Below the pieces are notes generated by a model. It worked only from the letters and a program-made list of their open reading frames with translations. It was not told where the DNA came from and made no database searches. From Puccinellia tenuiflora (lineage: Eukaryota > Streptophyta > Magnoliopsida > Poales > Poaceae), in assembly GCA_012064385.1 (NCBI GenBank), contig QRDG01000025.1, forward strand, positions 264,392-328,391: 64,000 nucleotides of DNA, written 5' to 3'. Position 1 is the first letter of the stretch. Every line of letters begins with the position of its first letter. Both the position numbers and the translations under genes were made by a program. Positions 11,219 to 43,372 of the stretch are shown piece by piece.

Positions 11219-12723
11219 TCAATAGGTTGATGTGGAGGACATTGGTGACTTGGCTAATTTTGAAGAATTAAGGGATCTTCATGGGTATATTTCATCAAGC
11301 CAAGTCAATTGGATTATCAAATATCTATCTCATATCAAATGCTTCCTCCTTGCGGTAACTTGTATTTAATTCATATATATATTGAAAGTTCCTTGCTCCC
11401 TTGCATGTGTTCGTTTTGTTCCTAGCATGTGCTTGTATATGATATGCTTCTTTCCTACTTGTCTTGTTATTCAAGGTTGTGTATGATAGTTGTATATCAT
11501 GTATGTGTAATTTGTGTGTTGAGCTTTATTGAATCTTGTGTGGATTTTATTTGGCTCTTTGAGATATTAATGGACTATCCCATTTTGGGGGAGTGATATG
11601 CTTTGTGCAATTCATAAACCTAAAAATGCGTGTACATGAGGCACACCACCTAGTATTGATATTTCAATATTATCTAGCTACTATGTGGTATGTCATATTC
11701 ATGAGAAATTCAAATTCTACAATGTCCATTAATTTCTCTAGTTGGTTTTATTTGCCTCTTGTTTAAAAATAAATGAATTATCACATTATGGGGGAGTAAT
11801 AAGCTATGTGCATATTACAATCCCACAAAATGTGAACATTTGAGGTTTGCCACTTAGATTTGATATTATAAATTATCTTTCCTATGTGGCATGTGTGCTC
11901 AAACAAGTTCCAATTTTTCCTTTGTGGTTACCCTTTGGTTCTTGTTTGTGTGAGTTTGCTTGGTGTGGTTTTTCTCTAATATCCATTTCCATATATTATG
12001 TGAGAAACCATTTGTTTCATTTTATTTTAACCATGGCGTTGCCGGTTGGTTCGAATAATTGAAACTACCAACAAACCTTTTTCAAAATATGGTGTTTTAA
12101 TTCTTATCTTTTGCCATATGCTTATTTGTTGTGAAGTTGGTCTTGTACATCATTCCTATATACCACCGAGAAATATCTCCATATACTCCTTGTTCATGAC
12201 AAGTGATTTTAGTAATTGTGGTGGATTTTGTAGATCATCTTCATATTGGCACTTGCTTTTAAATTTCCCTATTTATTGCCTTCTTTGCCTCTTGCAAGGA
12301 TCCTATTTTTTTTCAATCGGTAGTGTTTAGTGTTATAGATAAAATTTGGAGAGTAATGATCCCTTGTGTGTGCATTTTGTATTCAAATACAAATATCCAA
12401 GATAATGCATTAATCTTGGGGGAGCATTCCTTTTTATTTAGAACACTATTCTATCTATCAAAATTTTATCCTTTCAATTGGCATTTGATTCTTTATCTTA
12501 TGTTTTGGTACCTTCAATCGGAATTAATTGGAATTTAATATCTCCTCCATAGATATTTGTTCCAATTAATATTTATTGTGGGAGTCTTGATACCTTTTGC
12601 CTTATCTTACTTTACTTGATTTCGGTCAAGTATCACCCTCCTCTTGGTATCTTTTCTCCTAGTTTATATTTTTGTTTTAATTGGTATCTTATCTTCAATT
12701 GGTGTCTTATCGATCAAAATTGG
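11219..12723 (+). other. Non-coding 3' internal region of the gag-only element
   Basis: AT-rich, with three similar blocks containing 'ggggga' runs (about 11585, 11787, 12418), each preceded by cattt/catta-like sequence. One may be the polypurine tract. No coding frame is credible. The expected start of the 3' LTR (tgaaagtgcatgg) is missing, so this region and the LTR head have been altered by deletion or recombination. Confidence 0.5.
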
Positions 12724-14195
12724 AACAAAATTGGTTTTATTTCATTCGGATTTCAATTGCAAAAGATACGACTTTTTCGGTTTGCGAAAAGGAGCGTTGA
12801 ACCTTTCCCCATTTGGTTTTATAATATTTTCTTGGACTATGATGTTTTTCTGCATAATCTTGTTGTGCTCGTTGTGACGATTCCAACGAGTCCAAGATTA
12901 TCGAAAACGGAGTTCGTGGGTGAAAGTTATTGCATTTCCGATTTGCAAATGAGAGCTTTTACCTTTCCCCATTTAATTTTATAATATATTCTTGGACTAT
13001 AATGTTTCTCTGTATATTCTTGTAGAGATTTTCGTTGCGATTCCAACGAGCCCAAGAACATCGAAAACGGAGTTCGGATGATCAAAATATGTTTGTTTTC
13101 GTGTTTGATGTTTTTCTGCAGTTTGGCCAGCCCAGGCCGGGCTCAGGCCGGGCCAAGGCTGGCAGCTTCGGGTTCCTGCCCAGCCAGGCCGGCCCTAGGC
13201 CGGGCTGTCGGGGCTGGGAGCTTTTCTGCCCCCAACGGCCACATTTTGAGGCCCCATATAAAAGGGGATTCTTCCCCATTGTTTTAATAAGTTTTTTTCC
13301 CTCTCTCCTCCATTGTTGCAAAACTTGAGAGCTCGATTCCTCCTAATCACTCCGATGATTCTTACCCAAATTTAGGGAAACAAGAGAGGAGATCTAGATC
13401 CACTACTCCACCAAACAAAATCTCCTCTAAGTGAGGGGAACTCGTTGGATCTAGATTTTGGAGTTCTTGGTGTTTCTCCTTCGTTCTTCCTCCTAAATCC
13501 CTCCATAGCATTAGTTGATTTGGTTGGATTTTGGGGAGAAGGATTTGACCACTTGGTGTGATCTTCCCCTTTTTGCATTAGTTGAATCGGGTTGTGCTCC
13601 CCACGGTGATTCGTGGGATTGACGGTTGGGAGCTTGTTACTCTTGGGTCATTGGACCCTAGACGGTGTTGTGGTGATTCTTGGGAGCCTCCAATTCGGTT
13701 GTGGATGCGTGCCCCAAGCTTTGTGGTGTAAAGGCTCCGGATTCCGCCTCGAAGGATTCCGATAGTGGAAGGTGAACCAAACCTTTGGGTGCGGTTCATC
13801 GGAGAATAGAGTGAGGCCTTTGTGGCATCTTGAGTATGCCTCTTGTGGCGAGCTCACACCCCTCCAACGAGACGTACTCCCTTAACAAGGAGGAACTCGG
13901 GAATAAATCCTCGTCTCCGCGTGCCTCGGTTATTTCTATACCTGAGCTTTTACTTATGCACTTTACATTGTGATAGCCTTCGTGATTGAAGTTTATATCT
14001 AGCTATCACCTTGTTGCTTGCCTTGTTTAGCATAAGTTGTTGGTGCACTTTAGGTAAACCTAGAATTTTAGGTTGTTGGCTTGTTAATTTAAACATCTAG
14101 TTTTATTCCGCAATTATCAAGCCCCTAAATAGAAAAAGTGTTAATCGCCTATTCACCCCCCTCTAGGCGACATCCGGGCATAGTTTGTTCTTTCA
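12724..14195 (+). repeat. 3' LTR, truncated at its 5' end
   Basis: Homologous to 7397-8883 of the 5' LTR, with roughly 2-3% differences by eye and a short internal deletion in the ggccggcc region. TATA box tataaaag at 13257-13264. The first ~735 bp of the LTR are absent. Confidence 0.85.
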
Positions 14196-14200
14196 CAGGT

Positions 14201-14672
14201 CCCACCTTGGGAAATCCGGGCAGGACCCGACTCCAGCACATGACATCCCGAGGTCTCCGCGGATATCCTCCACACAGATCGGACCATACCGAACGTACGG
14301 ATCGTCCAATCGAACGTAGCTACAATTGCCTAGAGTAGCCTCCATCCCATCGTAGTAGGTACCCGAGCATGTGGGGCCATGATGTCATGTCTATAAGGCC
14401 ACGACACACCCTATATAAGGGGTACGCCTCCCTCTCTGGAGGGGTGTGGGACTCAGAAAATCTCCACTACTCATACATACACATTCATTCTGCGCACAAA
14501 CACTTGCTCTTCTACTCCCGAAGGAGAATATCCCAGCCGGCTGGACCGCCAACCGGACCATCCCTGTACTTTGAGCACCTCATACACCGTAATACATCCA
14601 CCCACACAGGAGTGGGGCTGTTACGGGCAACAAACCCGGGGCCTGAACCCGTGTATACATCTTGGTATACTT
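14201..14672 (+). mobile_element. 3' end of the old gypsy-type LTR, right part
   Basis: This continues the LTR interrupted at 6660. It has a TATA-like ctatataagg (14411-14420) and LTR-end-like sequence with acgggcaacaaacccggggcc near 14630. The LTR is cut off near 14672 before a clear CA end, so the target duplication cannot be identified. Whether it is gypsy or another superfamily rests on the style of its sequence only. Confidence 0.45.
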
Positions 14673-14976
14673 GAAACTGTTAGCCCATCTGATCATGGTC
14701 AAAAGCTTTACGTACATAAAAATTCACTAGCTGCCAACGAAACACCGACACATACTCTCCACAATATTCTATATACTGTTATTGATGATGATATGTGATG
14801 ATAAGGCTATGCACATTTTTTATTTCTCTTAAACATCATTATTCACCTGTATTCTGCTGGAAACCTTTGCTTGTTTTATCATGATAATAGTGGTGTCCAG
14901 TGTGACGGTCCTTTGGAAGAAGAAAAAAAGTTTCATATCCTTATTACAAAAAAATATAAAGCTATACATGTCCGCT
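14673..14976 (-). other. 3' flank of the cyclase gene
   Basis: AT-rich sequence after the cyclase stop. A 3' UTR is expected here. Weak AATAAG-type signals occur near 14940 on the minus strand, but no poly(A) signal can be fixed. Confidence 0.35.
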
Positions 14977-35500
<20,524 letters not shown>

Positions 35501-35922
35501 TCTCTGCTGCTGATCGATCAGGTGCAAGTGAGTATTTCCTGTTTTTATCAGCGGGCCTGGCATGCAGTGGATGAAACAGGACATAATGTTAGTGATGTGA
35601 ATGGGAGATAAAAACACAAGTTTGAATGGTTGTGAGATACATGATGAATTGACAAATCAAATCGTTTAAGAGAATGAGAATACTTTGTGTTATCAATCTC
35701 GAAAAAAAGAATACCTTGTGTTAATGGCAAGTCTGACCTCGCTGCTGTCAATGTAGAGCTTGCACTCGATCTACGAGGTGCTGCGAGAGGTAAGGTGACA
35801 TGAGAAGAGGAATATTTGGGGGGAAGGAGAACGAGGAGAATGAGTTACTACCTTGATCCGTGGTGGTGGTGGGAGGACGCACAAGGTGGGGAATGGAGAA
35901 GAGAATGGCTCTCAGAGCAACA

Positions 35923-35931
35923 CATATATAG
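35923..35931 (-). promoter_or_regulatory. Probable TATA box of the cyclase gene
   Basis: CTATATATG on the minus strand, 423 bp before the ATG. A start near 35895 would give a leader containing a good donor (aag|gtagta at 35852/35851), so a 5'-UTR intron ending shortly before the ATG is likely. This is inference from motifs only. Confidence 0.4.
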
Positions 35932-36246
35932 ATCTTGAGTTCCCAATATACAACAACAGATGTATGCAGCTCCAGTTTTATTCCCTTTGTCGAAAAAAAA
36001 TGGCGACATATGTTCTCCAATCCTGCAACCGATCAGCACTGGGCATTCTTTATTGGCTCGTGTATATAATAAGAACCACGAGCTGGGAGCAGCTTCATTT
36101 CTTAATAGGGCACAGTGAGAGAAGCATGCCAACCTTAAGCTAGCTAAAAGTGATATGCAATTTGTAATTGCAATCCTCAGCTTGCAGGAATAAATATATG
36201 TAGAGTTATAAACTGTGCACACATCAAATAAACGTGAAACTTCAAG

Positions 36247-37645
36247 TTAATCCCCGACCACCACGTCGTCTCTCCAAGCGACCCGGAGGAACCCTACCAC
36301 CGCTGTGTCGCCACCCCCACTCCAGCCCGCTCGCGCGCGCCACCGTCGGAGGAAACCGCCAGGCGAAGCCCGTGCGGCGGATGGCGTCACCATCCGGCGC
36401 GGCGGCCCGGTGATCTTTGACCTTCCCGCAATGGCCCCTTCCTTCACAGCGCCGCCGCAGCCAAGTTCTTTGACCGGCCGCCCGATGCGGCGGGTCCTCC
36501 CTGCCTGACGCGACGGGTGGGGTGGCAGCCCTCCCCTCCTACCCTCTTGTGGTCTCCAGCGTGGGGTGCTCTGGTCGGCCGTGGCTTCTTCATCACCAGC
36601 GCCTGGGACGCCAGATCGGGCCGATCTGGCCCGTCGGCTTATGTTGACGGTGAGAGAGGTGGCTCCTACGCTGTGGTGGCGTCATCGACGCGCAGGAGGT
36701 GTTTGTGCCAGTGGGATTGCAGGTCGGTGGCGATGCGGGTCCTCCCTCCTTGGTCCGATTGCGTGGGAAAGAGGAGTATGGGTTGCTCAAGGCGAAAGCC
36801 TGACGATGTGGCGTCCACAGAAGTCGCTTTCCCTCTTGGGGGGTCGTCATGGAGCTCTTCATTCTCCTCAACCTTAGGTCATGGCTTTGGGTCAAGGCCT
36901 CGAACCTGCGTGCAGGGTCGGACGACGGCGTTGATCCACGTCACTTCCCCTCTTGAGGGTGTCGTCTTGAAGTCGGTGATTCCCTACATGCTCTCCCGGG
37001 GCTGGACTTACACGACGTCATGGTTGGCAGTGGCCAATTGACGATGTGGAGTTTCCGTGCGGTGTCAAGCTTGGCAATGACAATGATGGCGAGAGATGGA
37101 CTGGTCGTGGCAAGACCCTGTTAGTCAGCTCTGTTCTGACGTATCCGAGTGTTCTCGTTTGGTCTTCCCAGATTGTGAAGTCGGGGCTGCTATGTTCTCA
37201 TGCCTTCATATGAGCGGCGTATGATCACCTGCAGGGGCGGCCTGGTGCGAGGATCTTCTACGGCGCAGGTCTTGCATATCTCCTTTTCGGAGCCCGTCAC
37301 CAAAATCGGAGCTGCTTTTCTCTGCACGAAGAGCTATCTGTTTGGCATAGGCCAGCGTGGTCTTCTTGGTGCCGCTGCGGCGAGGCTTTCTTAGGTGGTC
37401 GTCCTTCGGAGAAGTCGGAGTCGCTTGCTCAGGGAGAAGTGATGACGATGCCGCTAGTGGGCAACCTTGACGACGGTCCTCGTTTAAAGTGGTTCGTGTT
37501 GGTAGCGAGGGTGGCTGTGTGTGCCCTTGATGCGGTCGTGTTCCATGACGGCTTGTGAGGGTGTTTGTATCGGTTTTAAGCCGGTTCTATGCTAATTAAC
37601 CGGTCGACTCTCTTTGGCTTTTTTAAATAAAATGAGGCAAATAAA
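36247..37645 (+). mobile_element. GC-rich retrosequence upstream of the cyclase promoter
   Basis: A block of GC-rich sequence in otherwise AT-rich DNA begins tccccgaccaccacg and ends cttttttaaataaaatgagg with A-rich sequence. Flanks aaacttcaagttaa and aaacttaaatagtt could be an imperfect target duplication. This looks like a 5'-truncated LINE or other poly(A) retrosequence. No RT is seen; the open frames at 36517-37041 have no recognised domain. Confidence 0.35.
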
Positions 37646-37979
37646 AAACTTAAATAGTTACCAACAGTTCTGATTACCAAGACTATACATATGTATCATC
37701 TTTTAATTTGGAAACGGTGCATAAGAGCTCTACTAATGCTAGTATTAATGCAAGAGCTTGCACTCGACAATCACAATGATATGGCTTCGAGAGGAAAAAA
37801 GTAATTGTCAGAATGAGAATATTTACAACAGAGATTTGGGGGAAAGGAAGGGGATGTTAGCGATAATCTTCCCTCCATCGAGAGGTGAAGTTAGTGTTTA
37901 ACTCTAATCAGGTTAATTAGGTATGTTTTCTACTCGCCCTTTTTTTTAATACAAGGCCACTACAAAAATTACAAATACA

Positions 37980-38235
37980 GCTATATAAGGGACAAATTTA
38001 CATTGGCTCCCTAGCCCACATGCTCTTGATATTTCAAAAAAAAAAAATAGTAAAACAATATAAAAAAATCTGAAATTTTGTGGAGACAAACATATATAAG
38101 TTTTCATCATCTTAACAAAGTTTCGGAATCAAAAGAAATTTTATGTGCTCTGCGCAAAAAAACAAAATAAGATCTGAAAACCACAATTTTCAAAACACTG
38201 ATTTTGTCTTTTTTGAAAACACCGGTTACTAGTGT
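37980..38235. repeat. MITE-like fragment
   Basis: Contains ggctccctagcccacatgctc, then aaaaaatagtaaaac and aaatctgaaattttgtgg, the same order of blocks as in the foldback element at 40480-40935. It is probably a diverged single arm of the same family. Confidence 0.4.
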
Positions 38236-38954
38236 ATGATACTTTCCATTATGGCTAGCCTTAGGTCTAGACCTGCATGCTCATACAAATCTCTCCCTAA
38301 TAACTTCTTGGCCACTAATCCAGCAAAGCTTTTTCTGCATGCATTGGTGGAAACAGTTTCGTGCATTCATGTTCACACTTCATAGGCAATTTCACCCATG
38401 TACACACCAACGAAAGGAGAAGAAATTGCCACCCTAATTAAAACAACCATTAATGTATGTGCCTTAAATATATCCGGATTTGAAACTGCATGTGATTGGA
38501 AGCGTGCCCAGTATATCGTACCGGAGGGAGTACTCTCCACTATAACTAGTCAGCGGATTAGTACCCTCTAAATGCATTCAAGTCAAACATATTCGTTGGA
38601 TATGAATTGCATCGACTTCACTGTCATCTCGGGCATGTACAGTTGGCAACACAATTAAGCAGTGTATCTTGATCTCCTCTAATTAAATCAAAATGATTTA
38701 GGTTACTTGTACCTTAACCAGGGAATCTCTCCACTAATTAATTTAACATGATCTGTTCGGAACACGCTATATCTATAGGTTACTTGTACCTTTACCATAA
38801 TAGTACGTTTCTTATTGTCAATCTGGTATCTCCAAGCTATCAGAGTACATGATAAGTGGACTGTGCTATTTAGGAAACGTGGCCTACAAAGGTCTCTTGT
38901 ACGGCGTTTAAATATGGTAAGTGCAGCCAGCGAAATTCCTTTGCATGCATAGAG

Positions 38955-39530
38955 TATGTTAGATCCCTTAATGTTTCAAATTTTAAAATATTTTATCTCT
39001 TAAACCGTAAGTCGAAATCCAGATACGTTTTCACGGTTGGCTTTGTCATGACAAGATCTTCGAAACTAGATCCCAGGTTGATATCTTTGGATAACTTTTT
39101 TCGACTCTAATTGCCAGATTATATTCACTTGGTCACCAATTATAGTTAAGTTGGTTACCAGATTAAAATCAAATGGTTATCAGGTTTTTTGAAACTTAGG
39201 TTCTCACAAATGCAAGCCTTTCCTGATGGTAATGACATGTTTTACGTGTTTGGAGAGAATCAAATACACCTTCACTGGACATGTAGATCGTAGCTATAAA
39301 AAAATGTAAAAATTGTCTGGTAATTGTATATTATTCGGATGGTAAGTGTTAACTATTAATATGGTAACTACAGTACTATAACCTGGCAACTGACGACGAG
39401 ATTTTTTTTTCATCAAAACATATGAAGATGTTTTAAATTACTCGTCCAGAGTGAAGATGGGTCCTCAATTAGATTAACAGTTTAAGAGATAATTTATTTT
39501 AAATTTCCGGATCATATAAATATTCATTGC
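38955..39530. mobile_element. Foldback MITE-like element in copy A
   Basis: ttatctcttaaaccgtaa (38993) and its inverse tta.cagtttaagagataa (39475) lie in arms of about 60 bp near the two ends. The whole interval 38853-39807 is missing from copy B. Class unknown. Confidence 0.5.
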
Positions 39531-39646
39531 ATTCATGCATGACGTTGGTACAGCGAACCTTTTAAAGCTGGATGGTATACTGCATGCGCCGGACGAGGTT
39601 CTTCCCTGGGGCACGTCTCCTTGTTAGAATAATCGATAATAAAATA

Positions 39647-39806
39647 CTCCCTCCGTATCAAAATATAAGATGTTTTACCATTTGGTTTTCCATCCGTATC
39701 TAGATATGTTTTAGTGTAAGGTTCACATGAATCTTGTACTAAAACATGTCTAGATACGGATGGAAAGTCAAATGCTAAAACATCTTATATTTTGATACGG
39801 AGGGAT
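39647..39806. mobile_element. Stowaway-type MITE
   Basis: Inverted ends ctccctccgtatcaaaatat and tattttgatacggaggga, flanked by TA. About 160 bp, nearly a perfect hairpin. This is the standard Tc1/mariner-derived MITE of grasses. Confidence 0.85.
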
Positions 39807-40479
39807 TAGCATTTTATTCGATATGATTACTTGTTGCTTGATCTCAGATAATTATTGTGCCATGCATACAATCACTCATCATAAATTGACTAGTCCTATG
39901 AGCGCACCCCATGTGTGGCTACTAGAAAACATAGTTACTACTAATATGGAATCCGATGCCACGAAGGGTTGAATTAAGATTTGTGCGTAGTACTACTACT
40001 CTCCATTCATTTACTAATACTATAAGATGTTTTGGCAAGCTAAACTAGTTTGTCAAAATGAATTATATCAATGAACAAAGAAGTATATATTTGTGTGCTC
40101 ATGGCGATCCCATGAGTTCAAGGTGTCTGTGATGCAAATATTCATTTCTGCCAAATGAAAAATTGTGGAAGCAGGTAATTAGGTTTTCAATTTCCATAAG
40201 GTAATAAAGAAAAGTGTGAGTCACCCAACTTATTTACCTTGTGAATACATTGCCACAGATTTGGGCTTTGATTCTAATTATGTTTATTTATGGTAGCGTC
40301 ACACAATAGGGAGGGAGAGAGACAGAGAGAGAGAATAAAATGTCACGATGTGATGAATGTTTGGAATAACCGTCAAAAAAGAATCTTGACATAAATTCTA
40401 AACTGATATTAGAGAATAAAATCATCACAAATTCATACTATTCATGGCATCAATCTCAAATACACACAATCCTTTTTAA

Positions 40480-40935
40480 CTGGGAGGACTATTTTTGCTC
40501 CTAAGCTCATATGCGGATGCTTGACTATTTAATTGGGAGGACCGTTTTGGCTCCTGAGCTCACATGCTCGTGCCCAAATAAAAAATTCAAAAAATAGTAA
40601 AACATTTTAAATAATTCTGAAAAACATTATGTAATGAACATATACACAATGTCTACATACATGAAAATTTTCATGGTGAAATAATAATTTTTCTGCTATG
40701 TGAAAAAAGACAAAATCAGTGTTGTGAAAAGATACTTTTTAAATCTCATTTTGGCCACTATTGTTTTTTTACACAGAGGAGAAAAATTGTTATTTCACCA
40801 TGAATTTTTTTATGTATGTAGAGAATTTGTATATGCTTATCACCAAATGTTTTCAGAATTTCTTGAAATGTTTTACTATTTTTTGCGAATTTCCTATTTG
40901 GACAGGAGCATGTGAGCTCGGGTTCCAAAGTTAAT
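40480..40935. mobile_element. Foldback element with arms of about 160 bp
   Basis: Left arm blocks (gctcctgagctcacatgctc at 40550, aaatagtaaaacatttt at 40593, gaaaattttcatggtgaaat at 40663) reappear inverted in the right arm (atttcaccatgaattttttt at 40793, aaatgttttactatttttt at 40865, gagcatgtgagctcgggttcc at 40904). No coding. Copy B keeps only the right arm (61838-61975). Confidence 0.7.
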
Positions 40936-41167
40936 TTATGTAACTTTGCTTCCTTTTATTCCTTTAAAACGGGTGTGGTTTGATTTGTGCTACGTGTCAT
41001 AAGATTAGATCAATTTATTCTATGACTCAAAGAGGGGATTAAATTGGAGATAGAAGCACATGTAAGCTCTAAAGAATATACCAAATTGTATGAGCACAAG
41101 TGGTAAATGAATTCCATTTGTGAGAAAATTATTGAAACATCCAGTGCGTGTTCAAGAATGATTAGGA

Positions 41168-41345
41168 CTGGGACGGAGCTAGCAGGGGGCGAGCTGGGGC
41201 CATGGCTCCCCCCATGCTAGAAAAAATTAGTGAAATCCCTCTTATAAAGTGTGGATTTTAGCATTAGATTAACTTATGTGGCCCCGTCCATGCTAAAGAA
41301 TGTAGAATTGACCCCCTTTATATGAAATTCCTGGCTCCGTCCCTA
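41168..41345. mobile_element. hAT-type MITE with 8-bp target duplication
   Basis: 178 bp, ends ctgggacggagc and ggctccgtccct(a), flanked by exact GATTAGGA (41160-41167 and 41346-41353). Copy B has the empty site (gagtgattagtag near 62209), confirming insertion into copy A. Confidence 0.88.
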
Positions 41346-41992
41346 GATTAGGAGTGATTAATACGAGTCGGGATGGCACTTAAGTCCAGTGGGTCCAACA
41401 ACAACTAGGAGCGGTACCCGTCCGTCCATGAGAATGATTAGGAGTGATAAAATCAATTAATGAAGAAAAAGATGATAGTGGTATCTGCCTATGTTACCGT
41501 ACCATAGCACACAAATCTAAATATTTTAATAGCAAGTAGATCTTGTACACCTATCTGTACTGAATTCTACAAATAAAGTAATAAGATGTGGCTACGTATT
41601 ATATGGATAGTATCATAAACCAGTATCATATGGATGATACTAATATATGATACTCCCTACGATACGGTTTACTAGACACGCATGAGGTTGTTCTGGGATT
41701 TCAGGAATCGTTGATTGGGTAAATCAAAACTGATCCGCAAACTTAGTTTCAGCATTTTTTATTATATGCGCGCGCAAATCTCTCCCTAATAACTTCCTTT
41801 GGAACTAATCGAGCATGTTTTCTGCATGCATTGGTGGAAACCGTTTTGTGCATTCATGTTCACACTACATGAGCAATTTCACCCATGTACACACCAACTG
41901 AAGGAGAAGAAAGGAGAGAAATATCCACCCCAATTAAAATAGCCATTCATGCAAACACACCTTAAATCTCTCCGAATGTGAAACTGCATGGT

Positions 41993-42240
41993 CACTAGTA
42001 GAAAAAGGACCTTTGGTCCAGTGCCCCGTTTAGCTCTAGTCCCGGATTTGTTTCGGACCGGGACTAGAGGGGGGGACTAGTCCCGGGTCATCGGCTACGC
42101 GGCCGGCACCCTCTAGTCCCGGGTCGTGGGGACCCTTCACGAACCGGGACTAAAGGGTTGCGGCAGGCCGCAGCTGAGGTGCGGGCCAGCGCGAGACCCT
42201 TTAGTCCCGGTTCGTATCACGAACCGGGACTAGAGGTCCT
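41993..42240 (+). repeat. CACTA 5' terminus and subterminal repeats
   Basis: Several direct and inverted copies of ctagtcccgg and gaaccgggacta, the expected binding sites for the element's own DNA-binding protein. Confidence 0.85.
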
Positions 42241-42891
42241 CTGCTCTATATCATCTTCTTCCTGCCCGAGTTCAAAGCTCATATCACCATTTTTCTCCTC
42301 TATATCTCCTCTCTAGCTCAAATTCATCCACATTTTTTCCACGATTTTTCAAGATTAAGGGCGCCCCATATATCCAAGAGTTCTAATAGGTTAGAAACTT
42401 CATCCTCCCGGAGCTCAAATTCATCCCCATTGCTAGTTTTGCTACTCATTTTATTTCTGTTGCTAGCTAGGTGTTTGATGAAATGCCTAAGTTAGTTGTG
42501 TAATGCACATTGCTAGTTTATTTGTTTTATATGCAATTTGAGCTCAAATTAAAGTATGATTTGTGGGTTTAAGTGTCGTCCCGTCTCTGTCGCTGTCCTC
42601 ACCGCCGGGTATCGCCCGCGCCGGCACAACCTTGGTGAGCCTCTTGTTCTTATTTTTAAAAAACAAATTCTTATTTGTATGATTACATAGTTAGTTGTAT
42701 AGTTTTTTTTACTTCTATGACCGTTTGTTATATGTATAGTGTCATGGTTTTGATATCCGTCCCCGTCGGCCCTCGTCCGATCTATGATTCAGATGTGGTA
42801 TATTATCTTTTATAACTATTTGTTTAATTCTGTGTTTATAACAATTATGCCGAACAACACTTGACATATATATATATATATTCTTATCTAG

Positions 42892-43197
42892 GAGGTAGTT
42901 GAACCGGAAATTCCAACCGACTCTCTTGTCGAGATGCTAAATTTATTTGAAAAAGAAAACAATAATTTGAAAGCAAAATTGAAAAGAAGTGAAGAAAAGA
43001 AGATGGAATTGGAGTTGCATCTTGCCGATGTCGTCCATGATCACAAGATCAAGATGGATGCAATGCGCTTGAAGATTAGAAACATTAGAAACTATGCCAT
43101 TAATAAAGAGGCTTGGTATCATTATGCTGTTGGATCAATGGTTACCTTAGTTGCGATTTTGATCGCATTTGTTGTTGCATTTAAATGCATTAGATAG
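42892..43197 (+). CDS. CACTA-borne small coiled-coil membrane protein, last exon
   Basis: The exon begins after tatctag and reads EVVEPEIPTDSLVEM, then a charged coiled coil (NNNLKAKLKRSEEKKMELEL), then HDHKIKMDAMRLKIRN, and ends in one transmembrane helix (SMVTLVAILIAFVVAFKC). An internal ATG at 42934 would give 87 aa. Upstream exons probably exist: 42575-42633 ends in a good gtgagc donor. The frame is intact, unlike the transposase next to it. I believe similar proteins occur beside other grass CACTA transposases. Function unknown. Confidence 0.55.
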   Translation, partial: EVVEPEIPTDSLVEMLNLFEKENNNLKAKLKRSEEKKMELELHLADVVHDHKIKMDAMRLKIRNIRNYAINKEAWYHYAVGSMVTLVAILIAFVVAFKCIR

Positions 43198-43372
43198 TTT
43201 AATTGTATGTTAATTTCAATATATGTTTTAATTATGAGAACTATGTATTACATTTGGTCACTACTCTACTTTGGTTTTAATGTGATGAACTCGTATTGAT
43301 TAATTTGGTCACTTCTCTATTCATGATGTTGTGTGTAATGATGTTTTCCTTCTTATGCACAAAAGGTGCTCG

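Larger units (their letters stand above)
6661..14195 (+). mobile_element. Gag-only copia-type LTR retrotransposon, nested
   Basis: It is flanked by an exact 5-bp target duplication CAGGT (6656-6660 and 14196-14200), starts TG and ends CA. Order: 5' LTR, primer-binding site complementary to initiator tRNA-Met, gag with two zinc knuckles, then about 1.5 kb of AT-rich DNA with three 'gggggag' blocks, then a 3' LTR lacking its first ~735 bp. Protease, integrase, RT and RNase H are absent, so the family is non-autonomous and would need proteins from another element. By-eye divergence of the shared LTR part is a few percent, indicating a fairly recent insertion. Confidence 0.88.
38236..41646. repeat. 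Tandem duplication, copy A
   Basis: Matches copy B (41647-41992 continued at 61040-62954) in order. Shared landmarks include tctctccctaataact, ctgcatgcattggtggaaac, cccatgtacacaccaac, ggagggagtactctccacta, cggaacacgctatatct and gagtcgggatggcac. Copy A also carries three insertions absent from B (about 38853-39807, the left half of 40480-40935, and 41168-41345). No gene was found in the unit. Confidence 0.8.
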
